Part shown: positions 22,229 through 32,400 of the stretch, piece by piece | How the letters are laid out: every line of letters starts with the position of its first letter | Position numbering within the stretch: the stretch's first letter is position 1 | Assembly: GCA_037127315.1 (NCBI GenBank) | Contig: JBBBDQ010001154.1 | Span: 493,501-557,500 of the forward strand | Direction: 5' to 3' | DNA length: 64,000 bases | From: Ascarosepion bandense | Taxonomy: Eukaryota > Mollusca > Cephalopoda > Sepiida > Sepiidae | Program-made: the position numbers and the translations under genes | The notes under the pieces: generated by a model | The model's input: the letters and a program-made list of their open reading frames with translations, nothing else | Database searches by the model: none | Told to the model about the DNA's origin: nothing

Positions 22229-23460
22229 ACCACACCACAGCATAAAAGCCTTCAGCTTTCCTGTTCATGCTCCTCCTCAATCTTTTGAACTAGAGTGGAA
22301 GCGTATCCTTTGTTTTCTCTTTGGGATTGTGTTTCTGGTGTCTTCTAAAGTTTACTTCAATTCGGTTCTTCTAACGTCTCCGCCTAAAACCTGAAAATAT
22401 TATTCGTTATTTACATTTTTTCTTCAATAGGAGTAAATGGGTTTGCCTATCGCCCAGTTCATGCGCCTCCTTAGTCTTTTCAACAGGATTAGAAATTCAT
22501 CTTTTGTTTCCCGTTTAAAATTGGGTTTCTGGCTCCATCTAAAATCTTTTCCTTCTCTTCCACTTCCAGTGCCCCCGCTTGCGTTTTGGTGCCTTTATCA
22601 CCTTTCCTGGGTTGGTGCTTCTTAATCTCTAATATCCTACCACAAGTGGCTCTTAGGCCTTGTCCAGGGTGAATAAAAAACATAAAGCTGACAAGGAACG
22701 CTTCTCAAATGCATGTCTCGACAGCTCTACCGTAGGCACAAATAAATCCATTTCTACTGATATCCTATTGCTAGCCTCTGTTTATATTGTTCCTCTTTAG
22801 AGTTGCCAAAATTTTGTTTATAATTTTATTCTTATCTCCTGTTCGAGAAAATACGCGACCACAATGCTATTACTATACGCAATCTCCTCCCATCTAATTT
22901 CGCTTCAGTAATCATCATCATCATCAGTCCCATGACCGGGTGTGGTCGTAGGGTTGCTGCACAGATGTGCATCTGACCTGTTCTCGACACATATCTGGAT
23001 TAAACGCAGAAGAGGTTAGCATTGCCTGTCTTGGGCAAGTAGACCTGGAGTTGCCCACCCTTCTCCGCATGAAACCACAAATCATGTCATTTAACTTGAA
23101 GGCGTGGTCTTTAATTCTATCGGAGAAACGTTTACTAGGGAACCCTCCATCTAACGACATCCTGTCATCACATCATGTTTTATGCACAACTGGGTGGGGA
23201 GTAGTCTATCCTGTTGCACTTAGATGGCCGTTGACTTTACAAGAAGCTTAATCCACTATTAGGTGTTGCTTTTAATTCTGCCGATTGTCTAACCACCTTT
23301 CTCATCAGAAAGACATGGTAGGGGAACGTGTTTGGCCAATGGTGACCTGACCACGCGGCAAGTAGTACTGGATTACATGATACCAGTCATAGACGGAACC
23401 CGAAAGAAACCTTTTTAATATGAAAAAAAATGATAATAAGGACATCTATATATACACATC
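22229..23460. other. Worn family C-like pieces; otherwise unassigned
   Basis: 22440-22650 resembles diverged family C (CATGCGCCTCCTTAGTCTTT, TGGGTTTCTGGCTCCATC). From 22917 a block starting TCATCATCATCATCAGTCCC, with an open frame on each strand, looks repeat-like but has no second copy here. No gene is supported. Confidence 0.35.
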
Positions 23461-23466
23461 TCTAGA

Positions 23467-23468
23467 AA

Positions 23469-23514
<46 letters not shown>

Positions 23515-23516
23515 AG
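23467..23516 (+). repeat. (TATC)n microsatellite
   Basis: About twelve TATC units. Confidence 0.95.
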
Positions 23517-23610
23517 TATAGGGTGCATATGGATGGAATAATATTTCGTATCTAAAGAAACACTATTCTTAAAAATGAGCTCAATACAAAATAGAGCTAA
23601 TATATTTATT

Positions 23611-23728
23611 CAGAAATTATAGCATGAATGTTATCACTACAAAAGTAGCTATTTTGTTTCGACACTTCTTGATAAGACACAATAGCTACTTTTGTAGTGA
23701 TATTATCGCATATTCATGTTATAATTTC

Positions 23729-23772
<44 letters not shown>
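23611..23772. repeat. Imperfect palindrome followed by (TA)n
   Basis: CAGAAATTATAGCATGAATG and ACTACAAAAGTAGCTATT on the left are complemented by AATAGCTACTTTTGTAGT and ATTCATGTTATAATTTCTG on the right (arms about 45-50 bp). The centre holds GTTTCGACACTTC, i.e. GAAAC on the minus strand, a hint of a worn hammerhead-type terminal repeat. (TA)n fills 23733-23772. Confidence 0.7.
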
Positions 23773-23776
<4 letters not shown>

Positions 23777-23814
23777 AGAAATTAGTTATTTCCGCAACCT
23801 CGGTCTTAACCTTT

Positions 23815-23935
23815 TAGTATCTTCCCAAATGAAAAATATTCAAAAGCTGTACAGTATAAATGTATTGAGTACTTTTTAATACAACTTGGTACTGGTCTAA
23901 TTTAATTATGACCAAAAACTAATATATATATATAT
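23815..23935 (+). repeat. Copy of the repeat found beside the hammerheads at 35.6 and 58.0 kb
   Basis: AAAAATATTCAAAAGCTGTA, GTACTTTTTAATACAACTTG and GGTACTGGTCTAAT parallel sequences at 57995-58090 (plus) and 35500-35600 (minus). It ends in TA repeats, as those copies do. Confidence 0.6.
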
Positions 23936-24222
23936 ATAAACACAGAAGGGACATTTTTACAAACAAAACATCAAATGCGTAGGTTGCTCCTCGTAACCAG
24001 ACTGACTCCAATTTCGACTTAGAAATTTCTATACTGTTCAAAGGAGAGCCTAATCCATTAAGACGAGTCTTGATCGCAGTGTCATTGACAGTAAATTCAC
24101 GCCTTGGCTCTTACAACATTTCATTATTCCTCGCAGATCTATTATTGCCACAGTGGTGGTGGGCATCTAATAACGGAAACTGACGGAAACAAAAAGGAAA
24201 AAGAATCTAAATTAAATCGGCG

Positions 24223-24225
<3 letters not shown>

Positions 24226-24263
<38 letters not shown>

Positions 24264-24278
24264 ATTATTATTATTATT
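24226..24278 (+). repeat. (TA)n(TTA)n microsatellite
   Basis: TA repeats passing into TTA repeats directly at the 3' end of the minus-strand LINE-R copy, perhaps grown from its tail. Confidence 0.9.
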
Positions 24279-25192
24279 CTATGGCTCTCCACGTCTCTCT
24301 ATCCTTGTGGCTCTTAGTATGTTTGCTCCTGTTGCTCCTGGCAACCCCCGTTCCGTCATCCACCTGATCAGACCCTGCAAATATGTTATCCGCTGCCTTC
24401 CTCTGTCTCTCTTTCCTTCTATCTGTCCAGTCAGTATCAGGTTCTCCAGGCTCTCCTTCCTCATTGCATGTCCCAGGAACTTCAGTTGTCTCTTCCTGAT
24501 GCTCAGCATCAATTTCCCTTTTGTTGCCATTCTTTCTAACACCTCGTCGTTGCTTGTGTGCTCAGTCCACGATATCCGTAGCATCCTTCTGTAGAACCAC
24601 ATTTCGGTCGCTTCCAGTTTTGTCCTCATTTTCGATGATATTGTCCAGCATTCACTGCCGTATTGAAAACTGACATCACGTAGCAGTCTAGCACTCTTTT
24701 CTTCGTTTCTATTGAGATTTTCCTGTGTGTTAGTATTTTGCTCATCTTCTGGAACGCGTCCTTTGCCATGCCAATTCGCCTTCGGATCTCCGTGTCGCAC
24801 TTTCCATCTCCTGTTAGAACACACTTCCTAGGTACTTAAATTCTTGTACTTGTTTGATTCTGTTATCCCCCACCTGTATTTGGCATTTTGGATTGTATCT
24901 TTTGCTGATGACCATGCACTCAGTTTTCTGAAAGTTTATTTGTAGTCCCTTCTTGTCACTCTCCACTGCTACTTTCTGTATGAGGTCTTGTAGTTTCCTT
25001 TCCGTGTCCGCAATCAGCACTGTATCGTCCGCATACCTTATGATGTTCAGGTTGTGGCCTCCAATAACAAATCCTGGTGTGTCATCTAGGGTCCTCAAAA
25101 TATTCTCGCTGTATAGGTTGAACAAATCCGGTGAAAAGACACATCCTTGTCTTACGCCTTTTTCTATCTTTGTGTGTCTACTGAGGTCGATG

Positions 25193-25195
<3 letters not shown>
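24279..25195 (-). pseudogene. LINE-R (RTE/BovB-like) reverse transcriptase, 3' half
   Basis: Minus-strand frames 25125-24814 and 24824-24279 encode the second half of a non-LTR reverse transcriptase: [33 protein letters not shown] (catalytic YADD), [15 protein letters not shown] and FKYLGSVF. Then, after a frameshift near 24820, GSECWTISSKM, LEATEMWFYRRMLRISW and RKRQLKFLGHAMRKESLE. The order and motifs fit RTE-clade elements such as BovB. No endonuclease domain remains. A (GATA)n tract abuts the 5' edge at 25196. The best conserved of five LINE-R pieces here, but frameshifted. Confidence 0.85.

Positions 25196-25235
<40 letters not shown>
25196..25235 (+). repeat. (GATA)n microsatellite
   Basis: Ten GATA units at the 5' truncation point of LINE-R. 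Confidence 0.95.
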
Positions 25236-25630
25236 GTGTGAGTTTGTAACCCTGGGTTTCACGCTCTTGCGATCGTCAGACAAACTGACTAATTTTTTAA
25301 AAAATTGGTTATATGTAGGGTTGCGTATATCCGTGTATTTTTGTGGAAGTGGGAGAAATCTGTCGTCATGACAGACGCAGACACACATATATATATATAC
25401 ATTTGTACACCCATTAACGCGCGCGCGATTTAAAAAAAAATTAATCAGTTTATCTGACGATAGCAAAAGCGTGAAACCCAGGGTTACAAACTCAAACCTA
25501 TCTATATGAATATGTCAGCTCTATCACTGATATTGAGCGCTTTTAAATAAATACCACGCATATATAATAAAATATAAATAATATAATATATCTCACAAAT
25601 AACATATATATATATATTGATATTTATAAC

Positions 25631-25633
<3 letters not shown>

Positions 25634-25668
<35 letters not shown>
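25634..25668 (+). repeat. (CA)n microsatellite
   Basis: Pure CA tract, about 35 bp. Confidence 0.95.
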
Positions 25669-25671
<3 letters not shown>

Positions 25672-25675
<4 letters not shown>

Positions 25676-25757
25676 TTTTATTACAAGTTAATAATAAAAA
25701 CAGTTTAGTGCAACACAAGACCCGTTGTGTTTCGTTTTATCAGCTCGCCGGGCAGGA
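25672..25757 (-). ncRNA. Decayed hammerhead ribozyme, inverted partner
   Basis: On the minus strand this aligns with the intact motif at 26.3 kb. Helix III is kept exactly (ACACAA, loop CGGGTC, TTGTGT), as are CGAAAC and the following GCACTAAACTG. The first core strand reads CCGGCGA instead of CTGACGA (U4 and A6 altered) and helix II is shortened. Likely inactive. Homology continues downstream of the cleavage position, so this and the 26.3 kb copy are inverted repeats about 0.6 kb apart. Confidence 0.6.
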
Positions 25758-26041
25758 CCATTCACTCAGTCAACTACTCATGTTTGACGTGCAGTGTATT
25801 TAAAAAACAACAAAAAAAAATTCCCGTCTTTGTCACTTGTTCACTACTTTAAGTGAAAAATGACTTAAAGAAAATCTCTGTAACTGTTTCATGATGACAC
25901 GCGATAACTTTTCAGACTTCCTAAAAATGCTACATATCTATCATTCAATTTATTCCATCACTGACATACAAAATGTCTGGGTTTCAAGTCATTTCACGTC
26001 TCACTCCCCTTTAACCTTACAATCAACTTTTTCCTATCCAT

Positions 26042-26206
26042 CATGACCTAACTCAGGGCACCTCAAGGTGGTGTAATGGTTAGCAAGCTTGTCTCGCTAG
26101 AATCGTTACAAGTGAGTAGTAAGTTTGATCCTCACTGGGTGTCCCATACTTTCGGCCTGGTGCCACATCTAAGCTGCGCTTAGAAAATATTCACCATGAC
26201 TTAACT
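26042..26206 (+). mobile_element. SINE-B with 12-bp target duplication
   Basis: Body 26059-26190: CCTCAAGGTGGTGTAATGGT, TAGCAAGCTTGTCTCGCTAG, GTTTGATCCTCACTGGGTGT, TTCGGCCTGGTGCCACATCT, AAGCTGCGCTTAGAAAA. Flanked by CATGACCTAACT (26042-26053) and CATGACTTAACT (26195-26206), one mismatch. Lies between the two inverted hammerhead copies. Confidence 0.87.
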
Positions 26207-26320
26207 TTCTGTTGGTTCATTGAGACAAACCCTTCACTGCCTCCCAATTGTCTGAATATGGTAAAAATTGTGTTGTTTTTATGTTTCTATACATAATGAA
26301 TCTTAAAAGAAAAATATTTC

Positions 26321-26379
26321 ACTGCCTGACGAGGTGCTAATAAGATTGTACCGAAACACAACGGCTCTTGTGTTGCAGT
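26321..26379 (+). ncRNA. Hammerhead ribozyme, type I, complete core
   Basis: All invariant positions are present. CUGACGA (C3-A9) is at 26326-26332 and GAAA (G12-A15.1) at 26353-26356. Helix II: 26333-26337 GGUGC pairs 26348-26352 GUACC (5 bp, one G-U, 10-nt loop). Helix III: 26356-26361 ACACAA pairs 26368-26373 UUGUGU (6 bp, loop CGGCUC). H17 is U at 26374 (triplet GUU), predicting cleavage after 26374. Helix I: 26375-26379 GCAGU pairs 26321-26325 ACUGC (5 bp), with two more A-U pairs after a mismatch. The open helix I defines type I. Hammerheads of this kind occur in Penelope-like elements and retrozymes. GUU is a slower triplet. Activity is untested. Confidence 0.85.
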
Positions 26380-26489
26380 AAACTACTTTTTATTATAAAC
26401 TTATAATAAAAAATATTATTACCATATGTAATTCTTTACTAAGTATCGAGCTCTCTTATAAAGTAAATTGTAGAGGATAAGAAATTAAT

Positions 26490-27130
26490 TAAAATCAACC
26501 TTCTTCACTTTTACAAAAATTCAAAATGACGTGTGAAATCCTGGTTTTCCCAAGTAGAAAAAGGATTGACCATCTGCTTAACGAAAAAGTCGAAACCAGA
26601 TTTCGCAAGTAGGTGTTAAAATGATTTTTGACCAATGTGAGCAACTTGTAAGATTTGGAAGGACTTAGCGATCCAGTGTGAAATTCAAAAGGACAATTAT
26701 AAATGACCTCGGCGTGAGTCAAGAGTCAGAGATGGGAGCAGCGGGAGACACGGCTAAAATGTAACGAGAGAAGCTTCAGGTCAACAAGGACATTGTCCTC
26801 TTTCTCTTTCTCCTTATCTATTTCAACAATTACTACTACGAACATTTTGTACGAACTCTACCCTTAACTTCTTAATGTTTCTAATTGTACATTAACTCCT
26901 ACAACTTATGTTAGTCTTTCTCTTTAATAAATTTCTATTTTAACATTCAAAATGTATATTTTAATATTCCACTCTTCTACTCTAATCCACACATTCCAAC
27001 CTGCCGACAACCAACCTTCTGATGATGAAGAACCTTCTGATGATTATAACTCTGCATAAATCCTGTAAGCTACAGGGAGTTCGGTTAAGTCTGACACAAG
27101 GCCAAATCAAAGAAACATTAACCAGCTCCC
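26490..27130 (+). repeat. Dispersed repeat E, copy 1
   Basis: About 640 bp repeated in the same orientation at 49.19-49.93 kb. Landmarks: TTCACTTTTACAAAAATTCA, GTGAAATCCTGGTTTTCCCA, TTTAATAAATTTCTATTTTA, AAAATGTATATTTTA, AACCTTCTGATGAT, and at the end GGGAGTTCGGTTAAGTCTGA then CACAAGGCC (complement of the SINE end module). No recognisable coding. It starts about 100 bp after the hammerhead, so the ribozyme could belong to its terminal part. Confidence 0.8.
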
Positions 27131-27281
27131 TACGGCTACAAAATCACTACAAACAGTGAACTGCCAACCCATTAGTTTGTAGCTGTACTACTTCTAATAT
27201 ATATATATAATAACAAAATTAAAAATTCTCAGTATCCCTCGTTCGTGCGCATGTGTAGTCGCACAACGTAACAGACTTTGT

Positions 27282-27316
27282 CTGATGAAGTCCTAAGTGA
27301 CGAAACACGCCATACA
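27282..27316 (+). ncRNA. Hammerhead-like motif, non-canonical
   Basis: CTGATGAAGTCCTAAGTGAC then GAAACACGCC. The core strands and a GUC/GAC helix II are present, but there is an extra A between A9 and helix II, and helix III/I pairings are weak. Probably a decayed copy or chance. Confidence 0.3.
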
Positions 27317-27654
27317 AAATATTTATCCCTTTTCTCATACAATTTTCCCCCAATATCTCTTCATTATTATAAACTGACAAAAATAACGATCTCTATATAT
27401 ACACCTCTAAATAATTATCCATTATTCCAGGCAATATAAACTAATATCTCTTCAACAATGGTAATACCACAACAATCTGAAACCTGGTAAACCGGTTTGT
27501 AAAGTTCTCAAAACGCACAAAATAAACAGCCTAATATTGAGGAATCTGGAAAACGAAACAATTTCGAAACTTGGTTCTATGTATGTCATGACGCATTAAT
27601 TGCTTGAGTAAGATACGAGCTCAAAGTGCACTATACTGCTGTTAAATCACTAGA

Positions 27655-28350
27655 TTTGCAGTATTTTTTTTAATCGTATCACCCCGAGCAAGGCGGTAAC
27701 GCCACTGATGTGCAGGAGGCTACGTAATAGTGAAAAGATTGGAAAAGAGAAAGCAGGAAACCACATCCTAAACAGGGAACAAGGGATGAGCCTCTTAACC
27801 TGTTCAATAGACGTGAGTGGAGTGTGAACCGGGCGATATATATATCTATCTACTCCAATTAAAAAAAAAGAAAAAGGAGTGAAAAGATTGGAAAAGAGAA
27901 AGCCGGAAGCCACATCCTAAACAGGGAACAAGGGATGAGCCTCTTAACCTGTTCAATAGACGTGAGTGGAGTGTGAACCGGGCGATAGATATATCTATCT
28001 ACTCCAATTAAAAAAAAAGAAAAAGGAGTGAAAAGATTGGAAAAGAGAAAGCCGGAAACCACATCCTAAACAGGGAACAAGGGATGAGCCTCTTAACCTG
28101 TTCAATAGACGTGAGTGGAGTGTGAACCGGGCGATAGATATATCTATCTACTCCAATTAAAAAAAAAGAAAAAGGAGTGAAAAGATTGGAAAAGAGAAAG
28201 CCGGAAGCCACATCCTAAACAGAGAACAAGGGATGAGCCTCTTAACCAGTTCAATAGACGAGGGTGGAGTTTGAATCGGGCGATAGATACATCTATCTAC
28301 TCCAATTTGAAAACGTGAGAAGATTGGAAAAGAGAAAGCCGGAAAACAAT
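27655..28350 (-). repeat. Family C amplified as a 149-bp tandem array
   Basis: Four tandem family C units on the minus strand with a 149-bp spacing, the first (27655-27860) keeping the LINE-like tail complement (CGTATCACCCCGAGCAAGGC). The others end instead in TTAAAAAAAAAGAAAAAGG. Units are almost identical except the last, which diverges near 28240-28350. Each unit also carries an AGATATATCTATCT stretch. Overlapping 67-codon frames are a by-product of the repeat, not genes. Confidence 0.85.
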
Positions 28351-28860
28351 TTTTGCGTGAGCACTCGTTTAATTCCCAAGATATATTCACCCTGAAAAGC
28401 AGAACGAAGTCGGAGGTGATTTATACATCCACATTTCGTACACGTATGATTATGGCAACGTGACCCTTAACTCAGGGCAGGGTTGGACTCGGGGAAAACT
28501 TGTCAACACACAAAAGTTCGTTGGTGGAATCGGATTAAAAATTAACTTGTTTTTTTTTTTAAAGAAATTTTTACTTTTTACCTTTAGAATTAAGTTTATT
28601 ATTCAAGACACTAGAATATTTGAACTTTACATATTTTATCTTTAAACAAACTTTTTCTGTGCAAAATTCACAAGTGGAATTAAAAATTTTCATAAAAATA
28701 AAAAAGTTATAAATCAATATTTTTCTCTGCTATTGTTCTTCAACAATGACGATATTAACTATGAAATCAATTTTTTATGAATAATTTATGTTTTTTTTTA
28801 ACATAACAGATTTTTTTTTTTAATGAGTATGTTGAACTTTACTGCCATTCATAAATAAAT
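28351..28860. other. No feature recognised
   Basis: AT-rich with poly-T runs. A 61-codon frame at 28460-28645 has no recognisable similarity. Confidence 0.5.
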
Positions 28861-29170
28861 CAGTCAGTTAAGTGCCATACGTAATACACGCCTTGGGCGA
28901 TCATGTCTCGAAAAAAACATGACTGACTGGGCAGAAGATTATCCCGCAGTAGGTTGCCATTACTTTCTACGGTAGACCAGTTGCCAGCCAAGGCCAAAGA
29001 ACCCAATCTGTCCTGTTATTTAACCTATAACTGGAGGGAGGTGACGGATTAATACCTTTTCAAAGGGTATTTGCGCGAAAGTGACTGTAAGGAATTCAAC
29101 TGGAATTCGAACTCGGCCTCCCGATTATCTCGTTCCGAGCTGATAACTCGTTCACCGCAACGTACACCCA
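28861..29170 (-). mobile_element. SINE-A, near full length
   Basis: From CAGTCAGTTAAGTGCCATAC (3' end) to CGTTCCGAGCTGATAAC and CACCGCAACGTACACCCA (complement of the head). One internal change in the A-box region. Confidence 0.88.
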
Positions 29171-29252
29171 TGAATAACGTAAAATAGCATAGAAGTAATT
29201 AAAACACGAAGTTAACGTTTTTCACTGTGAATTTTTTTCATTTTTTATTTTA

Positions 29253-29995
29253 ATAATTTCACCCCAAGGAAGGTATTCCACTGCCACTATTGCGCAGGGG
29301 GGTACATAGGGGAAAGTGACGAGAAAGAGTGGTTAGATATAGGAAATGTCAGAAGGAAAGTGATAGACGGGTAAGGATGTAGGTGGGAAGAGTTGTTTGA
29401 GAGAATGAATGCGAGTTAGTGTGTTAGGAGGTGTCTATTGACCTTACATTTAAACTCCTGGAGATTGTAGCTGTCGGGGAAGAAAGTGTATAGAAGGGAA
29501 TTCCACAGGCGGAAAGTGTGAGAAAAGACGCTGTTGGAGTAGATATTGCGGTTACATTTTATCGGTTTCACTGTAAAAGGGTGGGACCTAGTTGCTAATC
29601 TAGTATTTCGTGCAAATTCGTACCTAGGGGGCACCAGTGATCTTACATCGGAGCAGAAGCCGTGAAAGTATTTATAGAAGAGGCACAGGGAAGCCACGTA
29701 AGACCGGTGAGAGATTGACTGTATCTGAGCTACCAAGTCGGGATCGATCACATTACAAATTCTCTGTTGGATTTTGTCAAGGATCCCGAGGTGGATAGCA
29801 GAAGCACCCGACCAGATATGACAGCACTATTCAATGCACGGGTGGATGGTAGATTTGTATATGTGCCAGATAGATTCAGACGGGAAAAAAATTCCTGACC
29901 CTACACAGAGAACCGACTTTCTTAGCAGCGGATTTAGCTATGGATTCTATATAGTCATTCCACATGAGGTTTGTTGTGAGAGTTAGCCCGAGGAG
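29253..29995 (-). pseudogene. LINE-J 3' fragment
   Basis: Minus-strand tail complement (ATTTCACCCCAAGGAAGGTA), then frame 29751-29416 encoding IDPDLVAQIQSISHRSYVAS, LCLFYKYFHGFCSD, ATRSHPFTVKPIKCNRN and YNLQEFKCKVNRHLL. Coding similarity continues through about 29995 in other frames (complements of LDKIQQRICNVID, CHIWSGA, ARKF, NDYIES). Stops and shifts show it is dead. An unassigned 150 bp separates it from the 116-bp array. Confidence 0.85.
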
Positions 29996-30160
29996 GCGCA
30001 GTGTTTTTTATTTAGGATACTTTATTGTTTGAATTTTTCAACTAAACAGAGATTGCATATATCGTAAAGGTTTTTTGGGGGTTAACGCTGAACATATCAG
30101 TTTTAAATTTACTATGGGGTTTAGTCCTTTTTTAATTCCCCAAAATCCTGCAGCCGGTCT

Positions 30161-31300
30161 GCCATGTCGGTATCGATCACATTACAGATTCCCCGTTGTA
30201 TTTTGTCAAGAACCCCGAGGAGAATAACAGGGGCGCCCGACCAGATATAGCAGCAGTATTCAATATACGGACGGATGCCAAGTCGGTATCGATCACATTA
30301 CAGATTCTCAGTTGTATTTTGACAAGAAGCCCGAGGAGAATAACAGGGGCCCCCGACCAGATGTAGCAGCAGTATTCAATCTACGGACGGATGCCAAGTC
30401 GGTATCGATCACATTACAGATTCTCAGTTGTATTTTGTCAAGAAGCCCGAGGAGAATAACAGGGGCCCCCGACCAGATGTAGCAGCAGTATTCAATATAC
30501 GGACGGATGCCAAGTCGGTATCGATCACATTACAGATTCTCAGTTGTATTTTGTCAAGAAGCCCGAGGAGAATAACAGGGGTCCCCGACCAGATGTAGCA
30601 GCAGTATTCAATATACGGACGGATGCCAAGTCGGTATCGATCACATTACAGATTCTCAGTTGTATTTTGTCAAGAAGCCCGAGGAGAATAACAGGGGTCC
30701 CCGACCAGATGTAGCAGCAGTATTCAATATACGGACGGATGCCAAGTCGGTATCGATCACATTACAGATTCTCAGTTGTATTTTGTCAAGAAGCCCGAGG
30801 AGAATAACAGGGGCCCCCGACCAGATGTAGCAGCAGTATTCAATCTACGGACGGATGCCAAGTCGGTATCGATCACATTACAGATTCTCAGTTGTATTTT
30901 GTCAAGAAGCCCGAGGAGAATAACAGGGGCCCCCGACCAGATGTAGCAGCAGTATTCAATATACGGACGGATGCCAAGTCGGTATCGATCACATTACAGA
31001 TTCTCAGTTGTATTTTGTCAAGAGGCCCGAGGAGAATAACAGGGGCCCCCGACCAGATGTAGCAGCAGTATTCAATCTACGGACGGATGCCAAGTCGGTA
31101 TCGATCACATTACAGATTCCCCGTTGTATTTTGTCAAGAACCCGGAGGAGAATAACAGGGGCCCCCGACCAGATGTAGCAGCAGTATTCAATATACGGAC
31201 GGATGCCAAGTCGGTATCGATACATTACAGTTTCTCCGTTGTATTTTGTCAAGAATAGCAGAGGCACCCGACCAGATGTGGCGGCAATATTCATTAATGA
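30161..31300 (-). repeat. 116-bp tandem array made from LINE-J coding sequence
   Basis: GCCAAGTCGGTATCGATCAC (GCCATGTCGG at the first site) starts units at 30161, 30277, 30393, 30509, 30625, 30741, 30857, 30973, 31089 and 31205, i.e. ten units with an exact 116-bp period. Each unit is the reverse complement of LINE-J sequence for the IRPCIEYCCHIWSGA to VLDKIQ to CNVIDTDLA segment. As 116 is not a multiple of three, each unit shifts the frame, so no long protein results. Units differ at a few sites (TCTACGG/ATACGG, CCCCC/TCCCC). Confidence 0.93.
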
Positions 31301-32200
31301 AACAATGTATAAGCTTTGATTTCGGGGTAGTTGTCATTTTGTCGACAATGACGGAGTTTTTTTTTCTTTTTGCGATATATTTTTAGATGTCGATTTCTAT
31401 TCTGTCAAGTTTTCCACTTTAGGTGCTCGTGTTTGTGTTTTTGTGTATTTATGTGTTTGATCGATCTGTCAGCTACATTCACAGACAAAAATATTTTTCC
31501 GTTCGACTGTCTGACATTTTTTGTGCGCAGCAGATTTTAGAAATAGTAGAAATTGAAAGAAATCGCCTGAAAATCCTTCTCTGCCTGAAAAAGGCTTATT
31601 TATCAGTATAGACTCTAACCACCGAAGAGGTGGAATGGTGGAATGGTGGGCTAAGAACTTGTTGCCTTTAATTCAAAAAGCAAAGTACTTGTCTGAAGAA
31701 CAACGCCATTCGAGAATTAATTGCCACAATAGAAACGTTCAAAACGAAAATTTTAAACCTGGATTTTTATTTGTCATTACCAGACTTCACATGTGAGTGG
31801 TTATAAAGAATGGGGAATTTCTAACATGACGGGAAATGAGAAAGAGGGGGCGGGTGTGGGTGTAGTGAATCGCCACCGAGGTGGAGGTTAAGCAACATAA
31901 GAAGATAGGTTTGTTTTATTTGCAACCCACGAACCCAAAATGTAACACGAGGTCTGAGTGGGAGAAAGGAAGCGTTGAACGAGCACTTACCACACCCACA
32001 CAGACACACCACACACCACCACACCCACACACAACCATAATTTATCAGAGACACACAAATGCGCAGATAAAATTTGATAATCATTGTGACATGACGAAAT
32101 TTGTTTTATGAAAAAAAAAAAAACAACTTTTAGTTAGGAAAACGATATTACTCCCACTCTTTGTGCAAAACCAACTTGAAGGAAATAATAAACCATTTAA
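31301..32200. other. No gene recognised
   Basis: Unique-looking sequence with a CCACACCCACACA-type stretch at 31990-32030. Open frames are low-complexity or unrecognised. Confidence 0.5.
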
Positions 32201-32202
32201 AG

Positions 32203-32400
32203 TGCATGCGCGGGTGGCGTAATGGATATCAGTGCTGAAATGGATATCAGCGCGGAGAACTGAGTTCAAATTCTGGGTTTAATTCATTTTCGTAGAAAAG
32301 AAATATCCACGAGAAAGGTTTTTTGCTCTCCCTTATGAGTTAAATGGACCGAGCTTTCTATCGGCAACCAATCTAAGAGAATGAAAGAAAACTAAATTCT
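32203..32400 (+). mobile_element. SINE-A-related element with duplicated A box
   Basis: GGCGTAATGGATATCAGTGC and AATGGATATCAGCGCGG repeat the A-box region in tandem, followed by a B-box-like GAGTTCAAATTCTGGG, TCCCTTATGAGTTAAATGG and TATCGGCAACCAATCTA, the same order as SINE-A but well diverged. Either an old relative or a third tRNA-headed family. Confidence 0.55.

Noticed and set aside
27650..28390. Series of overlapping 67-87 codon frames with nearly identical products
   Set aside because: By-product of the 149-bp family C array; each frame reads through repeat junctions.
30161..31300. CRISPR-like regular spacing
   Set aside because: Units are continuous 116-bp repeats of LINE coding sequence with no distinct spacers, in a eukaryotic genome. 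The 49-, 103- and 149-bp arrays are rejected for the same reason.
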